A stretch of DNA of 64,000 nt from Gordonia rubripertincta (GTDB lineage: Bacteria > Actinomycetota > Actinomycetes > Mycobacteriales > Mycobacteriaceae), in contig NZ_CP136136.1 in the NCBI RefSeq assembly GCF_038024875.1, forward strand, positions 4,464,001-4,528,000. Direction: 5' to 3'. The notes below the pieces were generated by a model. It searched no databases, had not been told where the DNA came from, and was given only the letters and a program-made list of their open reading frames with translations. This document shows positions 17,739 to 25,541 of this stretch, in pieces; within the stretch, counting starts at the first letter, position 1, and each line of letters begins with the position of its first letter. A program made the position numbers and the translations under genes.

Positions 17739-19308
17739 TGGGCCACGATAGCGTCTGCGCCGAACCGGCGTTGAGGTCCACGTGGTGGCGGATGACCGGC
17801 GCGGAGGCGGGCGGCCCGTTCTCGATGAGATGCATCACCGCGTCCATGTCGAGGTGCTCGCCGACCAGGTCTGCCATGGTGTCGACCTGACGCCGCCGGA
17901 TCGCCTCCACCACGGTGTCGCCCGCGACCCGGAAGTCCCGCACACCGGCCTCGGCGGCCACCTCGGTGAGCAGACGACGCCGGAAGGCGTCGTTGGCCAG
18001 CAGTCCGTGCCAGTGCGTCCCACGGACCGCACCTCGCACCGCGCCTTCGGGTCCCGCGGCGTCGTCGACGATCCAGGCGTCCTCCCGCGACCCGACGACC
18101 CGCCCGTGGTGGATCTCGTAGCCGCTGATCACCTCTCCCCCGCGGCCGGTACCGCCGACCTGCCGCAACGTCTTCTCGGCGGCGAAGGAGATGTCGAGAT
18201 CGAACACGCCGAGGCCGTCGACGCGGCCGCGGCCGGATTCGATCACGTCGTCGATGGTGCGAGCCATCATCTGGAAACCACCGCAGATGGCGACCACCGG
18301 GGCGCCCCGGGCCGCGCGGGCGATGACCGCCTCGGCAAGCCCGCGGTCGCGCATCCAGGCGAGGTCGGAGACCGTGGCACGGGTTCCGGGGATCACCACC
18401 AGGTCGGCGGCGGCGACGCTGCCCGGGTCGTCGACCCAGGTCACGTCGACCCCCGGTTCGCAGGCGAGCGCTTCGACGTCGGTGGAGTTGGAGATGCGGG
18501 GCAACCGGATCGCGGCGACGCGGAGCCGCGCCCCCGGGCCGCACCTGTCCGTCGGCGGTCCGACCCGCCGGCCCACAGGCGCGGCCAGGGAGTCCTCGGC
18601 GTCGAGCCAGAGATCGTCGGAGAACGGCAGGACGCCAAGGGTCGGGCGGCCGGTGATCGCCTCGACCTGCTGCAGCCCGGGTTCGAGGATGGTCGGGTCG
18701 CCCCGGAACTTGTTGACGACGTAACCCGCGATCAGCGCCTGGTCGGCGGGGTCGAGGATCGCGGTGGTGCCGAACAGCGAGGCCAGGGAGCCACCGCGAT
18801 CGATGTCGGTCACCAACAGCACCGGAAGGCGCGCCGCCTGCGCGAGCCCCATGTTGGCGATGTCGTTGTGGCGGAGGTTGATCTCGGCAACCGATCCCGC
18901 CCCCTCGCAGAGCACGACGTCGAAGTCACGGCGGAGCGAGGCGAGCTCTTCGGCGACGACCTCCCTCAGCCGGGCCCGCCAGGCCAGATAGTCCCGGGCA
19001 CCGACGTCACCGGCCGGGCGCCCGCGCAGCACGACGTGGGAGCGACGATCGCTTCCGGGTTTCAGCAGGACGGGATTGAACCGCGTCGAGGGTTCGAGTC
19101 CGCAGGCGAAGGCCTGCAGGGCCTGGGCGCGGCCGATCTCCCCGCCGTCGAGGGTCACCACCGAGTTGTTCGACATGTTCTGTGCCTTGAACGGCGCGAC
19201 CCGGATGCCGTCGCGCGCAAGCGCGCGGCACAGACCTGCGACGACGAGGCTCTTGCCGGCGTCACTACTGGTCCCGCCCACGAGCAACGCCCCACCGAGA
19301 TCGGCCAC
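17731..19308 (-). CDS. cobQ: Cobyric acid synthase
   Basis: A 525-residue glutamine-dependent amidotransferase that adds four amides (b, d, e, g) to the adenosylated corrin ring. The P-loop GGTSSDAGKS is at about 10-20, FKAQNMSNNSVV follows, and the C-terminal GATase domain has the catalytic Cys in VVAICGGFQMM. Two adjacent GTG codons (19311, 19308) can start it. A TACGCT -10 lies 6 bases before 19308, favouring that one as a leaderless start. It is separated from the cobB-cobO block by mqo, the 14439 hydrolase, mtr and the epoxide-hydrolase-like gene. Confidence 0.94.
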   Translation of the reverse strand: MADLGGALLVGGTSSDAGKSLVVAGLCRALARDGIRVAPFKAQNMSNNSVVTLDGGEIGRAQALQAFACGLEPSTRFNPVLLKPGSDRRSHVVLRGRPAGDVGARDYLAWRARLREVVAEELASLRRDFDVVLCEGAGSVAEINLRHNDIANMGLAQAARLPVLLVTDIDRGGSLASLFGTTAILDPADQALIAGYVVNKFRGDPTILEPGLQQVEAITGRPTLGVLPFSDDLWLDAEDSLAAPVGRRVGPPTDRCGPGARLRVAAIRLPRISNSTDVEALACEPGVDVTWVDDPGSVAAADLVVIPGTRATVSDLAWMRDRGLAEAVIARAARGAPVVAICGGFQMMARTIDDVIESGRGRVDGLGVFDLDISFAAEKTLRQVGGTGRGGEVISGYEIHHGRVVGSREDAWIVDDAAGPEGAVRGAVRGTHWHGLLANDAFRRRLLTEVAAEAGVRDFRVAGDTVVEAIRRRQVDTMADLVGEHLDMDAVMHLIENGPPASAPVIRHHVDLNAGSAQTLSWPND

Positions 19309-19314
19309 CACGAC

Positions 19315-19320
19315 AGCGTA
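19315..19320 (-). promoter_or_regulatory. -10 element of cobQ
   Basis: TACGCT on the minus strand, 6 bases before GTG 19308 and 3 before GTG 19311. No cobalamin riboswitch is visible in this short upstream region. Confidence 0.4.
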
Positions 19321-19452
19321 GTGGCTGGGTCGTTCACACGACGCACCACTTGCCTCGTGGGCCGCTCCGGCTGGTTACAGTGACGACACCGCCTGCGAGG
19401 GCGTGGTCGGGAAGACCTGTGCGAGCGGGTCGGGACAAGGGGGTCGTCGGGC

Positions 19453-21606
19453 GTGGAGACAGTGGAACCCGGCTCGACGTTCGCCGGGTATCGCGTGATC
19501 TCCCTGTTGGGGCGCGGCGGGATGGGCCAGGTCTGGCTCGTCGAACATCCGACGCTGGGCCGTCGTGAGGCCCTGAAGATCATCTCGCCGAACCCGGCCG
19601 ATCCGAGCTTCCACGAGCGGTTCCGCAACGAGGCCCGGACAGCGGCAGCCCTCGATCACCCGGGCATCGTCACCGTGTTCACCCACGGTGTCGAGAACGG
19701 CAGCCCGTGGTTCTCGATGACCTATCTCGACGGCAGGGACCTCACCGGCGCCGGCCCGATGCCCGTCGACGAGGTCGTCACGATCACCGGTCGCGTCGCC
19801 GACGCCCTCGACTACGCGCACGGTCAGCGGGTCATCCACCGCGATGTCAAACCCGCGAACATCGTCGTCGCCCGTGGGCCGGACGGCCGCATCACCCGGG
19901 TCACGGTCCTCGACTTCGGTATCGCTCGTCTCGTCGACGGCGACAAGATGACCGCGACCAACCTGTTCGTCGGCACGCTGGCCTACGCCGCCCCCGAATT
20001 GCTCACCGGAGAGGCCGCGATCCCCGCCTCGGACCAGTACGCACTGGCCTGCACCGTCTTCCAGCTGCTCACCGGCCGTCAGCCGTTCCCGGGCAGCACG
20101 CCGATGGCACTCATCTCGGGCCACGTGAACTCGCCCGTGCCCCGCCCGTCGGACCACGATCCGGCTCTGGCGCATCTCGATCCGGTTTTCGCCCGGGCGC
20201 TCGCCAAGCAACCCGGCGACCGGTTCGCATCGTGTACCGAGTTCGCGCGAGCACTCGAGCAGGCGGCGGCCGCGGGCCCGCGGCGCGCGGCACCCACCAC
20301 CCCGGCCCCGGCGTTCCCGCCACGGATTCCGCAACACCCCCCGTTCCAGCCGCACATCCCGCATCAACCGCCCACCCCGGCCCCGGTCTTCGCCGGCGGC
20401 TTCGCCCCGCCACCGCCGACGAAGCGAACCGGGCTCTTCGTGGGTGTCGGCGCAGGTGTCCTCGTCCTCGTCCTCGCGCTCGTGATCACCGCGATCGTCC
20501 TGGTCGGCTCCGACGACGCCCCGGCGACCCCGGCTTCCGGGGCCTCGACATCGACGAGCTCGTCGGCCGGATCGAGCGGTGCCACACCGGGTTCGGGCGG
20601 CGACGTCGAGTCCATCGCCTCGAGCGGCGACAGCACCTGCGCGGTGCGGGGCGGCGAGCTGTTCTGCTGGGGCGGCAACCAGTACGGCACCCTCGGCGAC
20701 GGTTCGACGACGGACCGGGCGCGCCCGGCAAAGGTTTCCGGCCTCGACGACGTGTCGGCGGTCGGCATGGGCGGCCTCGGCAGAACCTGTGCGATCGCCG
20801 CGGGCGACCTCTACTGCTGGGGCCAGGGCGCCGGACAGACCGGCCAGAACGTCACGCTGCCGACCAAGGTGTCCGGTCTGACAAACGTCAGTGCCGTGGC
20901 CGTGGGCCTCACCACCTGCGCCATCAGCTCCGGCGACCTCTACTGCTGGGGAAACAACCTCAACGGGCAGACCGGTGCGGGCACCGACCCCACGGTCCCG
21001 ACACCGACACGCGTCTCCGGTCTGTCGAACGTCACGGCGATCTCGACCTCGCACACGACGACTTGCGCCATCGCGTCGGGCTCCGCGTACTGCTGGGGGA
21101 ACAACGCCGACGGGCAGGTCGGCGACGGCACCACCACCAATCGGCCGACCCCGACCAAGGTCGACCTGGACTCCCCCACCTCGATCTCCACGAGTCTCTA
21201 CTCGACGTGCGCGGTGGCGAACGGTTCCGGCGGCTCCTCGGGGACCGTGTTCTGCTGGGGCGAGAACGGTTCCGGCCAGCTCGGCGACGGCACCGAGGTC
21301 AGCCGGCAGCGACCGACGCCGATCGACGTCCGGGGCGCGACACAGGTCTCCACCACTGGTTATGCCGCCTGCGCCGCGGCGCGCGGTTCCGCATACTGCT
21401 GGGGTTCACGGAGCGCGCTCCCCGACCATGCCCCGGACCGGATCAACGGGCTGTCGGACGTCACCGAGGTGACCACCGGCTCGGCCAACGTGTGTGCGGT
21501 TGCCGGCTCCGACATGTACTGCTGGGGGCTCAACGGCAAGGGTCAGCTCGGCAACGGCACCACGACGACGAGCAACGAGCCGCAACCTGTGCGCTTCCCC
21601 GCCTAG
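19453..21606 (+). CDS. Transmembrane Ser/Thr kinase with extracellular seven-repeat RCC1-like propeller
   Basis: A 717-residue receptor-type kinase. The PknB-like kinase domain (12-270) is complete: glycine loop GRGGMGQV, K42 (EALKII), HRDVKPAN at 129-136, DFG at 154-156. A Pro-rich juxtamembrane stretch (280-322) leads to one transmembrane helix (327-351), then a Ser/Thr/Gly linker. Seven RCC1-type repeats fill about 390-717, each reading roughly CAxxxGxxYCWGxN and each with two cysteines ten or so residues apart. With the kinase inside, the propeller is outside the membrane. Seven repeats suit a closed beta-propeller and the paired Cys suit disulfides, both inferred. The ligand is unknown. 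GTG 19453 starts it, with a TACAGT -10-like element at 19376. Confidence 0.92.
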   Translation: METVEPGSTFAGYRVISLLGRGGMGQVWLVEHPTLGRREALKIISPNPADPSFHERFRNEARTAAALDHPGIVTVFTHGVENGSPWFSMTYLDGRDLTGAGPMPVDEVVTITGRVADALDYAHGQRVIHRDVKPANIVVARGPDGRITRVTVLDFGIARLVDGDKMTATNLFVGTLAYAAPELLTGEAAIPASDQYALACTVFQLLTGRQPFPGSTPMALISGHVNSPVPRPSDHDPALAHLDPVFARALAKQPGDRFASCTEFARALEQAAAAGPRRAAPTTPAPAFPPRIPQHPPFQPHIPHQPPTPAPVFAGGFAPPPPTKRTGLFVGVGAGVLVLVLALVITAIVLVGSDDAPATPASGASTSTSSSAGSSGATPGSGGDVESIASSGDSTCAVRGGELFCWGGNQYGTLGDGSTTDRARPAKVSGLDDVSAVGMGGLGRTCAIAAGDLYCWGQGAGQTGQNVTLPTKVSGLTNVSAVAVGLTTCAISSGDLYCWGNNLNGQTGAGTDPTVPTPTRVSGLSNVTAISTSHTTTCAIASGSAYCWGNNADGQVGDGTTTNRPTPTKVDLDSPTSISTSLYSTCAVANGSGGSSGTVFCWGENGSGQLGDGTEVSRQRPTPIDVRGATQVSTTGYAACAAARGSAYCWGSRSALPDHAPDRINGLSDVTEVTTGSANVCAVAGSDMYCWGLNGKGQLGNGTTTTSNEPQPVRFPA

Positions 21607-21622
21607 TCGTACAGAAAGCCGA

Positions 21623-22486
21623 TCAGGCGTCCGGCAGGGTGAGGATCTCCGCGCCGTCCTCGGTGACCACGAGGGTGTGTTCGAACTGCGCGGTCCACTT
21701 TCGGTCGGCGGTCACGACGGTCCAACCGTCGTCCCACATCTCCCAGGCGAGGCCGCCGAGATTGATCATCGGCTCGATGGTGAACACCATGCCGGGTTCG
21801 AGAACGGTGTCGACGTTCGGCTCGTCATAGTGCAGCACGACCAGCCCGTTGTGGAAGGTCTCACCGATGCCGTGCCCGGTGAAGTCGCGGACGACGCTGT
21901 AGCCGAAGCGATTCGCGTACGCCTCGATGACGCGTCCGACGACGTTGAGTTCGCGTCCCGGCTTGACCGCCTTGATCGCCCGCTCGGTGGCGGTACGGGT
22001 GCGCTCGACGAGGTCGACGACCTCCTGCTCGACGTCCCCGGCGAGGAAGGTCGCGTTGGTGTCGCCGTGGACGCCGTCGATGTAGGCCGTGACATCGATG
22101 TTGACGATGTCGCCGTCGGCGATGACGGTCGAGTCCGGGATGCCGTGACAGATCACCTCGTTGAGCGAGGTGCAGCAGGACTTGGGGAAGTCCTTGTAGC
22201 CCAGCGTCGACGGGTAGGCGCCGTGGTCGACCATGTACTCGTGCGCGATCCGGTCCAGTTCATCGGTCGTCACGCCGGGTGCGACGGCCTTGCCGGCCTC
22301 GGCGAGCGCATTCGCGGCGATCTTGCCTGCGAGGCGCATCTTCTCGATGGTCTCCGGCGTCTGCACCCAGGGTTCGTGGCCCTCGTTGACGGTGGGTTTC
22401 CACACATATTCCGGCCGCTCGATGGAGTCGGGCACGGTCCGGATCGGCGTCGGGGTACCGGGGGTCAGGGCACTGCGAACTGGCAT
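21623..22486 (-). CDS. map: Methionine aminopeptidase, type I (MapB-like)
   Basis: A 287-residue cytosolic metallopeptidase that removes initiator Met. The N-terminal extension with WKPTVNEGHEPWVQTPE is typical of actinobacterial MapB. Metal ligands sit in NIDVTAYIDGVHGDTN, FTGHGIGETFHNG and FTIEPM. ATG 22486 (MPVRSAL) was preferred over GTG 22495 because a TAAAGT -10 lies 7 bases upstream. It is divergent from the ABC importer genes. Confidence 0.95.
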   Translation of the reverse strand: MPVRSALTPGTPTPIRTVPDSIERPEYVWKPTVNEGHEPWVQTPETIEKMRLAGKIAANALAEAGKAVAPGVTTDELDRIAHEYMVDHGAYPSTLGYKDFPKSCCTSLNEVICHGIPDSTVIADGDIVNIDVTAYIDGVHGDTNATFLAGDVEQEVVDLVERTRTATERAIKAVKPGRELNVVGRVIEAYANRFGYSVVRDFTGHGIGETFHNGLVVLHYDEPNVDTVLEPGMVFTIEPMINLGGLAWEMWDDGWTVVTADRKWTAQFEHTLVVTEDGAEILTLPDA

Positions 22487-22493
22487 GCGAACC

Positions 22494-22499
22494 ACTTTA
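22494..22499 (-). promoter_or_regulatory. -10 element of map (leaderless)
   Basis: TAAAGT on the minus strand, 7 bases before the ATG at 22486. Confidence 0.5.
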
Positions 22500-22609
22500 T
22501 CCGCCCGTCCGCGGAGGACCGGCGCGCGGACGGCAAGCCCGCGACAACTAAGCTCGCCCTAAGACTTCCACGCCACTGGGCGTCGGAAACCGATTCGAAG
22601 GTGGTGACG

Positions 22610-23638
22610 GTGGGCGCGTCGATCAGATCGGTGCGGGCCTTGCTGGTGGTGGTCCTCACCATGGTGACCGTCTCGGCGTGCTTCGTCACCCCGATCGAAC
22701 AGGACCGGCACTCCCCCGGTGCGCACCTGCGCAACGGGCCGCAGACGGCCGCCCTCGACGGAAACGACGTGACACCCGTCGCCGACGATCCGAGATCGGC
22801 ACTGCCGGTCACCGTCGATTCCGTTCGCTACGGACCGGTGACCGTGACCGACACCAGCCGGATCATCGCCGTCGACGTCAGCGGCACCCTCGGCAGCATC
22901 GTCTTCGCTCTCGGCATGGGCTCGCGGGTCGTCGGCCGCGACACCTCGACGGCCTTCCCGTCCGCGGTCGGACTCCCGGTGGTGACGAACCGCGGGCACA
23001 GCCTCAACCCCGAATCCGTTCTGGCCCTCGCCCCGACGGTCCTGCTGGTCAGCGAGTCGACGGTACCGGTGACCGCGGTGGACCAGATCCGCGACTCCGG
23101 GGTCACCGTCGTGGTGTTCCCCGCCACTCGCGACCTCGCGTCCAACGACACGTTGATGCGGTCGGTCGCCAAGGCACTCGGCGTTCCCGAGGCGGGTGAG
23201 AAGCTCGTCGACCGTACCGATGCGCAGATCGAGGCGGCCCGCGATCTCGTCCCCGACCCCTCCGGCGACCCGACGATGGCCTTCCTCTACATCCGCGGCC
23301 GCAATCTGCTGCTCCTCGCCGGTCCCGGTTCGGGCGCCGACGATCTGATCGCCGAACTCGGCGGCCGGGACGCCGGCGAGGCGGCCCAGCTCACCGGCGC
23401 GTTCACCGCCGTCACCGCCGAGTCGATGATCACCGCCGACCCCGACGTCCTCATCGTCATGACCCAGGGCGCCGACACCGTCGGCGGACCCGACGGGGTG
23501 CTGACTCTTCCCGGGATCGCCGACACCGAGGCGGGCCGCAACCGCCGCGTCGTCCAGATGGACGAGAGCAAGATCCTGGCCTTCGGTCCCGACGTCGGAC
23601 TCGTCCTCTCTGCGCTGGCGAAGGCGATCTACACGTGA
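22610..23638 (+). CDS. hmuT: Haem/siderophore ABC transporter substrate-binding lipoprotein
   Basis: A 342-residue periplasmic-binding-type lipoprotein. After GTG 22610 comes a short Arg-containing n-region, a hydrophobic stretch and a lipobox VSAC with C24. The mature part is a TroA/BtuF-like helical-backbone binding protein (IIAVDVSGTLGSIVFALGMG, ALAPTVLLVSES). GAAGG about 8 bases upstream favours GTG 22610 over GTG 22601/22604. The next gene overlaps its stop by four bases. Similarity to HmuT-type haem-binding proteins is by pattern; a ferric siderophore ligand is possible. Confidence 0.87.
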   Translation: MGASIRSVRALLVVVLTMVTVSACFVTPIEQDRHSPGAHLRNGPQTAALDGNDVTPVADDPRSALPVTVDSVRYGPVTVTDTSRIIAVDVSGTLGSIVFALGMGSRVVGRDTSTAFPSAVGLPVVTNRGHSLNPESVLALAPTVLLVSESTVPVTAVDQIRDSGVTVVVFPATRDLASNDTLMRSVAKALGVPEAGEKLVDRTDAQIEAARDLVPDPSGDPTMAFLYIRGRNLLLLAGPGSGADDLIAELGGRDAGEAAQLTGAFTAVTAESMITADPDVLIVMTQGADTVGGPDGVLTLPGIADTEAGRNRRVVQMDESKILAFGPDVGLVLSALAKAIYT

Positions 23639-24744
23639 GCATCCCGACCGCCGAGACCAAGGCCGAGACCGCAGCACCCGTGACCGCCCGGTCGCACCGG
23701 ACGCGCAACACCGTCGTCGTCGTCGTGATGCTTCTCGCGACCGCGGCGCTCGCGATCGTCTCCGCCGGGATCGGCCAGGTGGAGATCCCACCGCTGGAGG
23801 TGCTCGGCAGCATCGCGCACCACTTCCACCTGGAGATCGGACCGCTGCCCGCACATCCCAACGGCGAAGGGGCGCTCTGGAACGTCCGGTTCCCGCGCAT
23901 CGTGCTCGGACTGTTCGTCGGCGCCGCACTCGGCGCCGCGGGGTGCCTGCTGCAGGGCGTCCTCGCCAATCCGCTCGCCGAGCCGAGCATCATCGGGGTG
24001 TCCTCCGGGGCGGCCATCGGCGCCTGCCTGGTCATCGTCCTCGCCGGTGGTTCGGCGGGAGCCGGTGGGGCCGCCGGGAACTGGGCGCTGGCCGGCGCGG
24101 CCTTCCTCTTCGGACTCGTCACCGCCGCCGCGGTCTACCTGCTCTCCCTGCGTGACGGGTCGTCGTCGGCGATCATGCTGGTGCTGACCGGGATCGCGGT
24201 CAACGCCTTCGCCGCGGGCGTCATCGCCTTCCTGACCTTCGTCGCCACCACCGCCGCCCGCGAGCAGATCATCTTCTGGCAGCTCGGTTCGCTGGCCGGC
24301 CGCACCTGGAGCGAGATCTGGGTGGTGGCGCCACTCGTGGTCGTGGGCGTCGCCGCCTGCGTACTGCTGGTCCACAAACTCGACCTGCTCGCCCTCGGTG
24401 AGATCCAGGCGGCGTCGCTCGGCGTCAACGTGGAATCGGTTCGACGGCAGGCGATCGTGCTGACCGCGATCCTGACCGCCGCGGCCGTCGCCTTCGCCGG
24501 GATCATTGCCTTCGTCGGCCTCGTGGTCCCGCACGTGATGCGACTCATCGTCGGCCCCAAACACTCGATCCTGCTGCCCACCAGCGTGATCGGTGGCGCG
24601 CTCGTCATCACCGGCGCCGACCTCGCGGCCCGCACGATGGTCGGCGACGCCGACCTGCCCCTCGGCATGTTCACCGCACTGATCGGCGGGCCGGTGTTCT
24701 TCATCCTGCTGCGCCGCAGCCGTCGCGCGGGGGCGGGCTGGTGA
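23635..24744 (+). CDS. hmuU: FecCD-family ABC permease (HmuU-like)
   Basis: A 369-residue integral membrane permease of the iron/haem/cobalamin uptake family. About ten hydrophobic segments are visible. The diagnostic RFPRIVLGLFVGAALGAAG and LANPLAEPSIIGVSSGAAIG segments and the FVGLVVPHVMRLIVG coupling region are present. GTGA overlap at 23635 couples it to the binding protein. Confidence 0.92.
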   Translation: MSIPTAETKAETAAPVTARSHRTRNTVVVVVMLLATAALAIVSAGIGQVEIPPLEVLGSIAHHFHLEIGPLPAHPNGEGALWNVRFPRIVLGLFVGAALGAAGCLLQGVLANPLAEPSIIGVSSGAAIGACLVIVLAGGSAGAGGAAGNWALAGAAFLFGLVTAAAVYLLSLRDGSSSAIMLVLTGIAVNAFAAGVIAFLTFVATTAAREQIIFWQLGSLAGRTWSEIWVVAPLVVVGVAACVLLVHKLDLLALGEIQAASLGVNVESVRRQAIVLTAILTAAAVAFAGIIAFVGLVVPHVMRLIVGPKHSILLPTSVIGGALVITGADLAARTMVGDADLPLGMFTALIGGPVFFILLRRSRRAGAGW

Positions 24745-25535
24745 CCGCCGAGACGATTGCGACGACACCGGGCATCGTCGCCGAGGACGTCCGGGTCGAA
24801 CTCGGCGGCCGCGAGGTCGTCCGCGGGGTCTCCCTCGAGGTCCACCCCAGCGAACTCGTGGCGCTGGTCGGCCCGAACGGCTGCGGTAAGTCGACGCTGC
24901 TGTCGGCGCTGTCGGGCACGCGGAAGCCGCAGGGTGGGCGCGTGACGATCGACGGCCGGGACGTCGCCAGCACCTCGCTGCGTGAACTCGCACGGCACCG
25001 CAGCGTGGTCACCCAGCAGAACCGCGTGGACACCCCGTTCACCGTCGCCGAGGTCGTCGCCATGGGGCGCTACCCCTGGTTGCGTACCCCCCGGGCCGCC
25101 GAGTCCCCCGCGGTCATCGCCGACGCCGTCGAACTGTGCGAACTCGCCGACATCATCGACCGCCCCTTCGCTCAGTTGTCCGGCGGACAGCAGGCCCGGG
25201 TGTCGCTGGCGCGCGCACTGGCCCAGGACACCCCGGTCATGATGCTCGACGAGCCGACCGCCGCCCTCGACATCCACCACCAGGAGCAGGTCCTCGAGAT
25301 CCTGCGCATCCACCGCGACGCCGGAAACGCCGTGCTGCTCGTCGTGCACGACCTGACCCTCGCGGCCGCCTACGCCGACCGCATCGCGGTGATGAAACAC
25401 GGTGAGCTGCTGGCCGTCGGTCCTACCGACGAGGTGATGACGGCCGAACTGCTGACGCACACCTACGACCACCCGGTCGAGGTCATCGACCACGGCGGGC
25501 GCCGGGTGATCCTCCCCGAACGCTCAACCCGTTGA
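24741..25535 (+). CDS. hmuV: ABC transporter ATPase (HmuV-like)
   Basis: A 264-residue ATPase that energises the importer. Walker A GPNGCGKST is at 44-52, the signature LSGGQQARVSLARAL near 150 and Walker B VMMLDEPTAALD near 170. The start GTG overlaps the permease stop. The gene ends 6 bases before the convergent penicillin-binding protein stop, with no hairpin between. Confidence 0.93.
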   Translation: MTAETIATTPGIVAEDVRVELGGREVVRGVSLEVHPSELVALVGPNGCGKSTLLSALSGTRKPQGGRVTIDGRDVASTSLRELARHRSVVTQQNRVDTPFTVAEVVAMGRYPWLRTPRAAESPAVIADAVELCELADIIDRPFAQLSGGQQARVSLARALAQDTPVMMLDEPTAALDIHHQEQVLEILRIHRDAGNAVLLVVHDLTLAAAYADRIAVMKHGELLAVGPTDEVMTAELLTHTYDHPVEVIDHGGRRVILPERSTR

Positions 25536-25541
25536 TCGAGC

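Noticed and set aside
22546..22566. CTAAG repeats upstream of the haem importer as an IdeR box
   Set aside because: The two halves are direct, not inverted, repeats and match the iron-box consensus at only about 10 of 19 positions.
22569..22580. GCCACTG word resembling the end of a cobalamin riboswitch
   Set aside because: The leader is far too short and the rest of the riboswitch core is absent.
21494..22600. Long open frame upstream of the haem-binding lipoprotein
   Set aside because: It is antisense to map and continues the downstream frame only because of GC bias; the signal peptide and ribosome binding site place the real start at 22610.
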